A stretch of DNA of 20,134 bases from an uncultured Pelagibacteraceae bacterium (GTDB taxonomy: Bacteria; Pseudomonadota; Alphaproteobacteria; Pelagibacterales; Pelagibacteraceae). Below are positions 1 to 7,201 of this stretch, piece after piece (the stretch's first letter is position 1; each line of letters opens with the position of its first letter). A program made the translations under genes and the position numbers. The notes under the pieces are model-generated. The model made no database searches. It was given only the letters and a program-made list of their open reading frames with translations, and was not told where the DNA came from. The stretch covers positions 1 through 20,134 of the forward strand of contig CACPIK010000009.1 of the NCBI GenBank assembly GCA_902633885.1. The letters are read 5' to 3'.

Positions 1-648
1 AATCCTAAAACATTAGATATTACTTTTCCGGATAGGTATTCTTTTTCAATTATTAATTTAAGTGAATTAAATAAATTAAATAAAAAAGGCATGTCAGAAT
101 TAATAAAAAAATTTTATTTTGACACTTATACATTTGATCAAAATGCATGCAATTCTCCACATTTAATTTTATGGTATGATGTGAATAAAAAAAATTATGA
201 TACTGAGTTTTTTTGGAAAAATTTAAATATTTTTATATCAAATAAAATTGATTATCCAGATACCGTTGTTTCAGAAAAATATAACATACTGTGTAGAAAT
301 ATAATTGATTTTAACAATATTAAAAAACATAAAGTTTATAGTAAATTTTTGAATGTAGTATCGCTAAATAAACTTTTACCAAATAATCATGAACAAAGAG
401 GAAGATGGGGGTTTTTTTATGAGTTTAAAATTAATAATTTAAATGGAATCGAAAAAATTATTAATGAAAAATATCAAACATTAACTTATTATGGATTTGA
501 TAGAGATTTTCTTGAAAAATTTGCTAAAAAAAACTCTTTAAGTGGCATAGATAGAATAGTACCGATCGGAAGATCTTTAGAAATGAATTATATATGGGAT
601 GGTATTAATTTTTTTGATACTTTGACGAGAATTATTGATATTAAATAG
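1..648 (+). CDS. LuxC-type acyl-CoA reductase, C-terminal part (5' end outside window)
   Basis: The reading frame is open to the first base of the window, so this is the last 215 residues of a longer protein; the internal ATG at 91 is not a credible start. LuxC-family enzymes (about 480 residues) reduce acyl thioesters or acyl-enzyme intermediates to aldehydes with NADPH. Seen here: FDQNACNSPHLI at window residues 45-56, matching the region around the family's acyl-accepting cysteine (Cys50 in this numbering), and the C-terminal block GIDRIVPIGRSLEMNYIWDG, typical of LuxC tails. A LuxE-like acyl-protein synthetase partner would be expected upstream but lies outside the window. In glycan clusters LuxC homologues probably supply an aldehyde or reduce an ACP/CoA-bound acyl group rather than take part in luminescence; that role is inference. 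It is followed 21 nt later by the pseB-like gene. Confidence 0.8.
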   Translation, partial: NPKTLDITFPDRYSFSIINLSELNKLNKKGMSELIKKFYFDTYTFDQNACNSPHLILWYDVNKKNYDTEFFWKNLNIFISNKIDYPDTVVSEKYNILCRNIIDFNNIKKHKVYSKFLNVVSLNKLLPNNHEQRGRWGFFYEFKINNLNGIEKIINEKYQTLTYYGFDRDFLEKFAKKNSLSGIDRIVPIGRSLEMNYIWDGINFFDTLTRIIDIK

Positions 649-669
649 ATAGAAAAATAAGGTAATAAA

Positions 670-1680
670 TTGTCTGAAAAATTTTTAAATAAAAAACCAA
701 ATCTAAATAATAAAACTATATTAGTTACAGGCGGGACAGGTTCTTTTGGAAATCATATAGTTAAAAAAATAATTAAAAATTATAAGCCTAAAAAAATAAT
801 AATTTTTTCTAGAGATGAATTAAAACAATTTGATATGGCCAATGAATTGAATGCTCCAAAAAGTTATTTGAGATTTTTTTTAGGTGATGTGAGAGATCAA
901 GACAGAGTAGAAAGTGCTCTACAAGGTGTTGATATTGTATTTCATGCTGCTGCGCTTAAACATGTTGAGTCATCCGAATATAATCCGTATGAATGTATAA
1001 AAACAAATGTTATAGGGACCCAAAATATTATAAGGGCCGCATTAAAGAATAATGTTGATAAAGTAATATTTATATCAACAGACAAAGCTACCAATCCACT
1101 AAATTTATATGGAGCCACAAAACTAGCCGCAGAAAAATTAATAATAGCTGCAAATAATATAAGAGGAAAAAGTCGAACTATATTGTCAGCAGTAAGATAT
1201 GGAAATGTGATTGGTTCTAGAGGCAGTCTAATTCCAATATTAGATAAATGTTTAAAAAATAAGACTAAGTCTGTACCAATCACAGATTCAAAAATGACAA
1301 GATTTTTTATTACATTGGACCAAGGAGTAAACTTTGTATTGTCAAATCTAAATTATATGCAAGGGGGTGAAATATTTATTCCAAAAATACCAAGTGTAAA
1401 AATTATAGATATTGCCAAAGTTTATGCGCCAAATAAAAAAATTAAAATTATAGGTATAAGACCAGGAGAAAAACTCCATGAAGTACTAATTTCTGAAGAC
1501 GAGTCGATGAATACAGTAGAAACTAACGATAGATATATTATTCTACCTAGATTTTACAATATTAATAAAAAAAAAATTAAAATTAAAAGAATTAAAAAGA
1601 GATTTTTATATTCAAGCGATTTAGAAAGCAACTTGCTAAATACAAAAAAATTAGGAATTTTTATAAAAAATTCTATTTAA
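670..1680 (+). CDS. pseB: PseB/FlaA1-type UDP-N-acetylglucosamine 4,6-dehydratase
   Basis: Extended SDR that removes water from UDP-GlcNAc, giving a UDP-4-keto-6-deoxy-hexosamine, the first step to pseudaminic acid and other 6-deoxy amino sugars; cytoplasmic, NADP-dependent. The Rossmann motif GGTGSFG is at residues 21-27, the catalytic Asp138-Lys139 pair lies in STDKATNP, and the SDR Tyr147/Lys151 pair in YGATK. The Lys-to-Tyr spacing of eight matches the inverting PseB enzymes. RPGEKLHEVL near residue 265 is also a family hallmark. At 336 residues it is full length. The start is TTG at 670 with AAGG about 8 nt upstream; no ATG lies between it and the glycine motif. The last 50 residues are unusually Lys/Ile-rich and contain a long A run near 1567. 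PseC/H/G/I/F partners are not in the window, so the end product is unknown. Confidence 0.92.
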   Translation: MSEKFLNKKPNLNNKTILVTGGTGSFGNHIVKKIIKNYKPKKIIIFSRDELKQFDMANELNAPKSYLRFFLGDVRDQDRVESALQGVDIVFHAAALKHVESSEYNPYECIKTNVIGTQNIIRAALKNNVDKVIFISTDKATNPLNLYGATKLAAEKLIIAANNIRGKSRTILSAVRYGNVIGSRGSLIPILDKCLKNKTKSVPITDSKMTRFFITLDQGVNFVLSNLNYMQGGEIFIPKIPSVKIIDIAKVYAPNKKIKIIGIRPGEKLHEVLISEDESMNTVETNDRYIILPRFYNINKKKIKIKRIKKRFLYSSDLESNLLNTKKLGIFIKNSI

Positions 1681-1687
1681 AAAAATT

Positions 1688-2146
1688 ATGCAGTTAAATA
1701 AAGATAAAATTCATTATTATCAAAAGAATCGAGGGGATTTTTTAATGATAGATTATGTAACTGAATTAGAGACAGGTAACTTTGCAAATGGATATAAAGA
1801 TTTAGATGAAAACTTATGGTTTTTTAAAATTCATTGGCCTGGAGACCCAAATATGCCTGCTTCTCTTCAATTAGAGTCCTTAACTCAATTATGCGCGTTG
1901 TCAATTTTAACTATGGATGAACATGTTGGAAAATTCATGTACCTAGTCTCAGCAAATAATTTAAAATTTAAAAAAAAAATCACTCCTCAATTTAAAAGAT
2001 TTAATCTTGAAACAAAAATAATTAAATTTAAAAGAGGAATAGCTAATTGTACGGGCCAAGGATTTGTTGATAATGATTTAGCTTGTAGTGCTGATTTTAA
2101 CTTAATTTTAGCTGATGAGGTAGAAAAATTTAAAGTAAAAAAATAG
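1688..2146 (+). CDS. FabZ-like 3-hydroxyacyl thioester dehydratase (hot-dog fold)
   Basis: Resembles FabZ, which dehydrates 3-hydroxyacyl-ACP to trans-2-enoyl-ACP. The segment HWPGDPNMPASLQLESLTQ (residues 49-67) matches the FabZ active-site stretch; His49 and Glu63 sit at the same 14-residue spacing as the FabZ catalytic pair. The N-terminal RGDFLMIDYVTELETG fits the first strands of the fold. Length (152) is normal for FabZ. It differs from housekeeping FabZ in having Ala58-Ser59 where the family usually has Gly-Val after MP, so the substrate may not be a fatty acyl chain. The start at 1688 lies 7 nt after the pseB stop, and the next gene starts 6 nt downstream, so it is co-transcribed. A dedicated acyl dehydratase in a glycan cluster fits with the ACP gene at 8172; that link is inference. 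Confidence 0.8.
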   Translation: MQLNKDKIHYYQKNRGDFLMIDYVTELETGNFANGYKDLDENLWFFKIHWPGDPNMPASLQLESLTQLCALSILTMDEHVGKFMYLVSANNLKFKKKITPQFKRFNLETKIIKFKRGIANCTGQGFVDNDLACSADFNLILADEVEKFKVKK

Positions 2147-2152
2147 GAACTC

Positions 2153-3052
2153 ATGAAATACAATTTAGAATATGTATTTAAAGATTTAGGTATAAGAGAT
2201 GACCAGTTAACTGATTTAGATAAAAATAATTTAATTAATAATGGCTACACAGTTATAAAAATTTCACCTGAAGAATGGAAAAAAAGAGGAATAGATTTGG
2301 ATTTAATTTCTGATGTAATAGATGAGCTTATTGAAAAAGAAGGCTGGAAAGGTGGGTGGGACCATATAAAAAATGAAATTAAAGAAGGCCAACACCCCGA
2401 ACCTGGCGCGCAAAGGTTAAATCATTTACTTAATAAACATCCGTGTTTTAGAAATGTAATAACAATTCCCGAAGCTTTATGTGCTGCTAAATTATTAATT
2501 AAAAATGAATTTTGTCTATCTCAATTAATATTAAGAATGCCACTCCCCGGTCAAGGTGATCAGCCGTGGCATGTAGATTGGATACCAAGAAGAAAACCTA
2601 AGGATCCAGTAAGATCAGTATTGGCCTCGCTTCTTCTAGATGATTATACCAAAGAAAATGGTACTACAAGATTAGTTCCAGGATCACACAAATACTTCAA
2701 ACCTCCTGATGAAGATGGATATTTTTTTCAAGATCATCCAAACCAAATATATATAGAAGCACCGAGAGGAAGTTTATTAATTTATGATATAAATATTTGG
2801 CACAGGGGAAGCAAAAATCTAAATGGAAAAAAAAGAAGACATCTTAATATTAATTATAGAGATCGTGTTATTTGGCAACAAATAAATTTTAAGAAAGAAT
2901 TAAAAAAAGAATTAAAAAAAGAATTTTCAGAGGCAGAACTTTATTTGCTTAAAGCAAGAGCTGTTGATAAATCAAGAAGTGATTGGTTATTTCAAAATAG
3001 AAATAATTTTTTTGTTAAAAAAGCTTTAAAATTTTATTGGGACTTTCTATAG
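2153..3052 (+). CDS. PhyH-family Fe(II)/2-oxoglutarate dioxygenase
   Basis: Phytanoyl-CoA dioxygenase family protein, expected to hydroxylate an unactivated carbon using Fe(II), O2 and 2-oxoglutarate. The metal triad is visible: His140 and Asp142 in PWHVDW and His217 in IWHRGS, with Arg228/Arg229 placed to bind the 2-oxoglutarate carboxylate. TTRLVPGSHK (171-180) is the usual family segment before the second half of the barrel. The substrate cannot be read from sequence; in this context a nucleotide sugar, an acyl-ACP or the finished glycan are all possible. Translation is supported by an AGGAAC Shine-Dalgarno sequence just before the ATG. A Lys-Glu-Leu-Lys repeat lies at residues 248-258. 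The last 19 bases overlap the 3' end of the convergent methyltransferase gene. Confidence 0.87.
   Translation: MKYNLEYVFKDLGIRDDQLTDLDKNNLINNGYTVIKISPEEWKKRGIDLDLISDVIDELIEKEGWKGGWDHIKNEIKEGQHPEPGAQRLNHLLNKHPCFRNVITIPEALCAAKLLIKNEFCLSQLILRMPLPGQGDQPWHVDWIPRRKPKDPVRSVLASLLLDDYTKENGTTRLVPGSHKYFKPPDEDGYFFQDHPNQIYIEAPRGSLLIYDINIWHRGSKNLNGKKRRHLNINYRDRVIWQQINFKKELKKELKKEFSEAELYLLKARAVDKSRSDWLFQNRNNFFVKKALKFYWDFL
2894..2925 (+). repeat. 12-bp tandem repeat coding for Lys-Glu-Leu-Lys
   Basis: Two complete copies and a partial third of AAAGAATTAAAA lie in frame within the dioxygenase gene and encode KELK-KELK-KEF. The unit is a multiple of three, so copy-number change would lengthen or shorten a charged helix without a frameshift. 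It follows the conserved catalytic barrel, so it is probably structurally tolerated. Confidence 0.7.
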
Positions 3053-3819
3053 ATTATTAAGTATCCATTATTAAAAGTTCCTACAAGATTAGACTTCTGA
3101 TCAGAAATATGAAATGTTTTATAGTTTACTTTAAATCCTTTATTTTTTAATAATTCTATAAGTCTATAAAAATAATTTTTATAACTATCGTGAACTATAT
3201 CCTCTGTAATATATGTTCCTCCTTCATTCAAATAAGGAAGACAAGATAAAATAGAGTTTATTTGAGACTCGGGATGATGCCATCCATCATCTACTATCAA
3301 ATCAAATTTTGTATCAAATTTTTTTAATATTTTTTTTATTGAATGTAATTCTAATTGATTACAATAGCCGCAATTTACAATTCTTTTTCCTTTAATAAAT
3401 GTAGCCCTGTCTATATCCACTCCCCACAATAATGAATTAGAAAAATAATCTCTCATAGCAAGCAAACCTGCTGCTTCCGAAATTCCTAATTCTAGTATTG
3501 TTTTTGGAGTTTTAATTTTTTTAAAAAATGAATTTAGGAATTTTCTATAATTTCCCTTAGGCTTGGAGCTCTTATACTTGACTAAATAATTATTAAATTT
3601 ATTCTTACTTTTTTTTACTTTTCGAATTTTTGGGTACTTTAAATTAGAAATAATGTTTAAATCATTATTCTTTATTAAATTAAGCTTAGAAGGTAATTTC
3701 ATTTTTTGAGAGATTATATATAAATAACTCCAAGTATTTCTGTCTAAAATCTTTCTCATGATTCTCCAAAATTTTTGAGATAAAAAGTGTGAGGAGCTTG
3801 GATTTAATTTTTTTTTCAT
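3034..3819 (-). CDS. Class I SAM-dependent methyltransferase
   Basis: Rossmann-type methyltransferase. Numbered from the ATG at 3819, the SAM-binding motif I is ILELGISEAAGLL (about 108-120), the acidic end of strand 2 is GVDID (133-137) and motif IV is DLIVDDGWHHPESQ (173-186). The DDGWHH signature resembles the metal-dependent sugar O-methyltransferases of the MycE/TylE type and the CmcI-like group, which fits methylation of a deoxysugar, but the acceptor is not known. The N-terminal 100 residues are basic and unassigned. The longer frame would start at TTG 3864, but that codon abuts a TATAAT sequence that looks like a promoter, so the ATG at 3819 is preferred. It is the only minus-strand gene between 1 and 9727 and is flanked by plus-strand cluster genes, suggesting insertion or inversion. 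Its 3' end overlaps the dioxygenase gene by 19 bp. Confidence 0.78.
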   Translation of the reverse strand: MKKKLNPSSSHFLSQKFWRIMRKILDRNTWSYLYIISQKMKLPSKLNLIKNNDLNIISNLKYPKIRKVKKSKNKFNNYLVKYKSSKPKGNYRKFLNSFFKKIKTPKTILELGISEAAGLLAMRDYFSNSLLWGVDIDRATFIKGKRIVNCGYCNQLELHSIKKILKKFDTKFDLIVDDGWHHPESQINSILSCLPYLNEGGTYITEDIVHDSYKNYFYRLIELLKNKGFKVNYKTFHISDQKSNLVGTFNNGYLIIYRKSQ

Positions 3820-3855
3820 ATTAATATTTTGAGATTTTATTAATCTAATTTTATA

Positions 3856-3886
3856 ATTATACAATCAATAATATAATATTAGTAAA
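3856..3886 (-). promoter_or_regulatory. Possible promoter of the methyltransferase gene
   Basis: On the minus strand a perfect TATAAT (3861 to 3856) is preceded, at a rather long 19-nt spacing, by TTTACT. A transcript would begin near 3849 and leave about 30 nt before the ATG at 3819. The region is extremely AT-rich, so chance matches are common. Confidence 0.3.
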
Positions 3887-3917
3887 ATTTCATTTAAATT
3901 AGTTTTTTTTTGCTTGT

Positions 3918-3940
3918 AAGAAATATTTCTTTAGTATAGA
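3918..3940 (+). promoter_or_regulatory. Perfect 14-bp palindrome next to a -10-like sequence
   Basis: AAGAAATATTTCTT (3918-3931) reads the same on both strands and is followed by TATAGA (3935-3940), ten bases before the ATG at 3950. If TATAGA is a -10 element, transcription would begin at about the start codon and the palindrome would lie in the spacer, where a repressor dimer could bind. No good -35 is seen. Palindromes of this length occur by chance in such AT-rich DNA. Confidence 0.25.
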
Positions 3941-3949
3941 AATCTTCAT

Positions 3950-5008
3950 ATGCCTGTACATCAACACATTCTAACTAAACCTAGACTTATGAAAAAACTA
4001 AAAACATTTTATGATAAGTTGAATAAAAATGATGGTAAAATTGGAACAGCACTAAGAGGTATTGAGCTAAATTATAACAATGCTTGTAATTTAAGATGCA
4101 AATACTGTTTTACTAATTCTCCAAAAGGAGATGGAGTTAAAGAAAAATTAAGTTTATCAAAAATTAAAGATATTTCAGATCAAGCTGATGAATTAGGTTT
4201 TGTCGAATTTGATTTACAGGGTGGAGAACTTCTTTTGTGGAAGGATGAAATTATGGATGTTCTTGATGCAATTCAGCCTGAAAGATTTTATCTTTACTTT
4301 ACAACAAATGGTTGGCATATGACACCAAAGATTGCAAAAGAATTGGCAAAACACAAAGTTAGTAGAGTTTCAGTAAGTTTAGATAGCATAGATCCAAAAA
4401 TACATGATGAAATGCGTGGTAAAAAAGAATCTTGGGCTAGAGCTATGGAGGCATTAAAGTATGTTCAGGAAGCTGGCATGGATCCATACTTAAATGTAAC
4501 GGTGGGTCATTATAATGCTAAGAGTGAGGATTTAAAACAACTGCTTGATTACTCAAAAAATCATAAATACAGGACTCTAGTTAATGTTGCAGTACCATCT
4601 GGGATGTGGAAAAATGTTCATGACATTATATGTGATGAAGAAGATATTGAACATATAAGAAACTTGAGAAAAGAATATCAAAACATGAATAGAAACTTAT
4701 GGAATCCTTTTGATAAAAATTTTGAAAAGATTATGGGATGTACAACAGTAAATAGAATTTATATTACTCCAGTGGGTGATGTTTTGGTATGCCCTTATGT
4801 ACATATTAAAATTGGAAATGTTCATGAGCACTCACTAAAAGAGATAACAGATTATGGTTTTAGAATAAAACATTTTAGAAATCATAGTTCTTTATGCTTA
4901 GCTGGAGAAGATAAGAATTTTATCAAAAATTTTATGGTGGGTAAAAAACAAAGTATTTTTCATCCAGCAGAAGCAAAAGATATATTTCCTAAAGAGGATT
5001 TTGTTTAA
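3950..5008 (+). CDS. Radical SAM protein with short SPASM/twitch-like C-terminus
   Basis: Radical SAM enzyme. The cluster motif NACNLRCKYCF holds Cys46, Cys50 and Cys53, which ligate the SAM-binding [4Fe-4S] cluster. DLQGGE (88-93) is the SAM-contacting GGE strand, and SRVSVSLDS (138-146) is a typical later strand. After the barrel, Cys264, Cys281 (VLVCPY) and Cys316 lie where SPASM or twitch domains place auxiliary-cluster ligands, but there are fewer cysteines than in a full SPASM domain, so at most one auxiliary cluster is likely. BtrN-type twitch enzymes oxidise a sugar alcohol and others modify peptides; no precursor-peptide gene is seen nearby, so a carbohydrate or acyl substrate is my guess. 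Its codons look somewhat less AT-extreme than those of neighbours such as the genes at 8438 and 14096. The GNAT-like gene follows after 36 nt. Confidence 0.82.
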   Translation: MPVHQHILTKPRLMKKLKTFYDKLNKNDGKIGTALRGIELNYNNACNLRCKYCFTNSPKGDGVKEKLSLSKIKDISDQADELGFVEFDLQGGELLLWKDEIMDVLDAIQPERFYLYFTTNGWHMTPKIAKELAKHKVSRVSVSLDSIDPKIHDEMRGKKESWARAMEALKYVQEAGMDPYLNVTVGHYNAKSEDLKQLLDYSKNHKYRTLVNVAVPSGMWKNVHDIICDEEDIEHIRNLRKEYQNMNRNLWNPFDKNFEKIMGCTTVNRIYITPVGDVLVCPYVHIKIGNVHEHSLKEITDYGFRIKHFRNHSSLCLAGEDKNFIKNFMVGKKQSIFHPAEAKDIFPKEDFV

Positions 5009-5044
5009 AGCTAAAATTCAAATTAAGTGCTTTTATAATTTAGT

Positions 5045-5647
5045 ATGAAATTTGAGACTTTTATAATCGGGAAATACATTGATCTAGTTTTGTTAGACGA
5101 GAAAGTAGTTAAAAAAACTGACTGGTATACTTGGTTAAATTATTCTGAAAACACTGAAATATTGAGCGTGGGAAAATTTCCCAACACACTAAAAAAACAA
5201 CTTTTATATGTAAGAAATCAATTGGCAGAAAAAAAAAATATTTTAAAGTTTGATGAATTAGAAAATAAACTTCAACTAGGCGTTGTTGAAAAAAAAAATA
5301 ATACTCTTGTAGGAATGGTAGCAGCCTATGATTTTAATTATTTTAATAGAACATGTAATGTTGCCGTTATAACAGATTTAAGAAAAAAAAATATAAATAG
5401 ACTCCTAGTCTTTAAAGAGTCCCAGGATCTGTTATTAGATCACCTATTTTTTAAAATGAATTTCAGAAAGATATATTCTGGAGCACCAGATAAAAAGCTT
5501 TCAGATATGACAGTAAAAATATGGGGATTTACCAGAGAAGGTGTTAGAAAAAAGGATACTTATTTTGATGGAAAGTACCACGATGACTACAAGCTTGGCT
5601 TATTTAAAGAAGATTGGGCAAAAATAAGAAAAAAAAAAATTGATTGA
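5045..5647 (+). CDS. GNAT-fold acyltransferase-like protein (RimJ/PseH type)
   Basis: The C-terminal half matches RimJ/RimL/PseH-type GNAT proteins: a central strand LQLGVVEKKNNTLVGMVAAY (77-96) and the terminal segment GFTREGVRKKDTYFDGKYHD (161-180) ending in LGLFKEDW. In a cluster with a PseB enzyme, acylation of a 4-amino sugar, as PseH does, is an attractive role. However, the acyl-CoA pyrophosphate loop (R/QxxGxG/A), expected near residues 112-122, reads LRKKNINRLLV and lacks its glycines. It may therefore use a different donor, such as the ACP encoded at 8172, or be inactive. Length (200) is normal. The stop at 5645-5647 is one base before the SDR ATG. Function is assigned by fold only. 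Confidence 0.65.
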   Translation: MKFETFIIGKYIDLVLLDEKVVKKTDWYTWLNYSENTEILSVGKFPNTLKKQLLYVRNQLAEKKNILKFDELENKLQLGVVEKKNNTLVGMVAAYDFNYFNRTCNVAVITDLRKKNINRLLVFKESQDLLLDHLFFKMNFRKIYSGAPDKKLSDMTVKIWGFTREGVRKKDTYFDGKYHDDYKLGLFKEDWAKIRKKKID

Positions 5648-5648
5648 T

Positions 5649-6392
5649 ATGATTTTAAAAAATAAATTTTCAGTTATTACTGGATGTAATAGGGGTATTG
5701 GCCTTAAAATACTTGAGACTTTTTCAGAAAATGGAGCAAATATTTTTGCGTGTGTAAGAAATATAGACGATAAATTTAACGATGTTAAAAAGAGTTTAGA
5801 GGAAAAATATAAAAATCAAATTATTCCAATTAAATTTGATTTATCTGATAAAAATTCTGTTAGAGATGCTATCAAAGAGATTTTAAAATATGACAAGCTT
5901 GATTGTATTGTAAATAATGCCGCTATAATTCATAATAAATTATTCCAAATAACAAAAATTGAGGAGTTCCATGAAGTATTTGAGGTAAATTTCTTCAACC
6001 AAGTCTTGTTTACCCAAGGCTTGTTAAGAAAAATAATTAAAAATAAAAATGGAAGTATAATTTTTTTTTCATCATCAGCCGCTGCTGATGGTAATGTAGG
6101 TAGATCAGTTTATTCATCTTCTAAAGCTGCGATAGAGTCATTTGCCAAAGTACTATCTAGAGAATTAGGAAATTACAAAATTAGAGTTAATTGCGTTTCC
6201 CCAGGATTAACAGAAACAGATATGATGAGAAAAAGTACAGATGTAAAATTTTTAGAAACTATAATAAATGATATACCTCTTAAAAGAATAGGAACTCCAG
6301 TCGATATTTCAAAAATAATACTTTTTTTAGCATCTGATTACTCCGAATATTTGACAGGACAAAATATAAGAATAGACGGAGGCCTGAAATGA
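5649..6392 (+). CDS. Short-chain dehydrogenase/reductase, FabG-like
   Basis: Classical SDR of 247 residues. Seen from the ATG at 5649: cofactor motif TGCNRGIG (11-18), NNAA (89-92), Asn114, catalytic Ser in FFSSSAA (139-145), Tyr155 and Lys159 in YSSSKAA, and VNCVSPG (180-186). ITGQN-like LTGQNIRIDGG near the C-terminus is characteristic of FabG-type enzymes. It should reduce a ketone or oxidise an alcohol with NAD(P)H. A longer frame begins at TTG 5640, overlapping the upstream gene; the ATG nine bases later, directly after that gene's stop, is the better start. Its stop overlaps the next start as ATGA (6389-6392), giving translational coupling with the transketolase. Position suggests it acts on the transketolase product or an ACP-bound ketone; that is inference. 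Confidence 0.87.
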   Translation: MILKNKFSVITGCNRGIGLKILETFSENGANIFACVRNIDDKFNDVKKSLEEKYKNQIIPIKFDLSDKNSVRDAIKEILKYDKLDCIVNNAAIIHNKLFQITKIEEFHEVFEVNFFNQVLFTQGLLRKIIKNKNGSIIFFSSSAAADGNVGRSVYSSSKAAIESFAKVLSRELGNYKIRVNCVSPGLTETDMMRKSTDVKFLETIINDIPLKRIGTPVDISKIILFLASDYSEYLTGQNIRIDGGLK

Positions 6393-7195
6393 TCAAAAAT
6401 ATTGAAAATGTAAAAATATTTACTAAAAATATGAGAAGAAAAATATTAAATACAGCATATCAGGCAGGCGCTAAAAGTGCCCATGTAGGTGGAGCTCTTT
6501 CTTGCACAGAATTAATTTCAATTTTATTTACTCATTTTAATCTAAAAAATTTAGAAGATGATAAAAGAGATAGATTTATTTTAAGTAAAGGACATGCTTG
6601 TTTAGCATATTATTCGGCATTAAGTGAACTGGGTTTTATTTCAGATGAAGAATTAAAAACTTTTGAAGAAGATGGAAGTAATTTACTTGGACATCCGGTA
6701 TTAAACAAAAAACTAGGTATTGAATTCTCAACAGGATCTCTTGGAATGGGTCTTTCGATAGGCATTGGATTAGCAATTGCATCAGAAAAGAAAAAATTAA
6801 ATTTTAAAACATTTGTTTTACTTGGTGATGGTGAATGCAATGAGGGTTCTGTCTGGGAAGCCGCAATGGCAGCACCTAATTTAAAAGTTAAAAATTTAGT
6901 GGTAATTATAGATAAAAACAATTTTCAACAAACTGGAACAAATGCTGAAATAATGAATATCAATCCAATAGAAGACAAATGGAAAGCGTTTGGCTGGAAT
7001 GTACAGTCTCTTGATGGTCATAATATTGAAAATCTTCTTACATTTTTTGAAAAATTAAATTTTGAAAAGCCAAATTTATTAGTTTTAAATACAATTAAAG
7101 GAAAAGGATTTTCTTTCTCTGAAAACAATAATGATTGGCATCATGGAGTAATTAGTAAAAAAATTTATGAGGAAGCATTAAAAGAATTAGATTAA
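6389..7195 (+). CDS. Transketolase, N-terminal (thiamine diphosphate-binding) subunit
   Basis: Equivalent to the first third of transketolase. Visible: His32 in AHVGGALSC, SKGHA (66-70), GHP (101-103), and the thiamine diphosphate/Mg motif GDGECNEG (146-153) ending in DKNNFQ (175-180). DWHHGV (249-254) matches the conserved C-terminal histidine of this domain. At 268 residues it is the normal size for the small subunit of two-component transketolases, which work with a separate pyrimidine-binding subunit, encoded here 6 nt downstream. It transfers a two-carbon ketol unit from a ketose to an aldehyde acceptor. A housekeeping transketolase is usually one chain of about 660 residues, and split pairs often sit in secondary or sugar-modification clusters. 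The start overlaps the SDR stop. Confidence 0.92.
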   Translation: MIKNIENVKIFTKNMRRKILNTAYQAGAKSAHVGGALSCTELISILFTHFNLKNLEDDKRDRFILSKGHACLAYYSALSELGFISDEELKTFEEDGSNLLGHPVLNKKLGIEFSTGSLGMGLSIGIGLAIASEKKKLNFKTFVLLGDGECNEGSVWEAAMAAPNLKVKNLVVIIDKNNFQQTGTNAEIMNINPIEDKWKAFGWNVQSLDGHNIENLLTFFEKLNFEKPNLLVLNTIKGKGFSFSENNNDWHHGVISKKIYEEALKELD

Positions 7196-7201
7196 TTATA
7201 T

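Noticed and set aside
91..648. A complete 185-residue gene starting at ATG 91
   Set aside because: The frame continues upstream without a stop to base 1 and the upstream residues fit the LuxC family, so the gene is a truncated 3' end.
942..1283. Minus-strand open frame opposite pseB
   Set aside because: It is the complement of a strongly conserved SDR gene and shows no family motif; shadow frame. The same applies to minus-strand frames within 6610-6921, 7665-8046, 12655-12933, 18023-18229 and 19585-19770, and to the plus-strand frame at 11831-12040 inside btuB.
670..1680. A complete pseudaminic acid pathway
   Set aside because: Only the PseB step is recognisable. PseC, PseG, PseI and a clear PseF are absent, and the GNAT protein is too divergent to call PseH, so the sugar made from the PseB product is left open.
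5034..5045. TATAAT at 5034-5039 as a promoter for the GNAT-like gene
   Set aside because: No -35 match at a usable spacing, the start would fall on or after the ATG, and the sequence is very AT-rich; read-through from the gene at 3950 is simpler.
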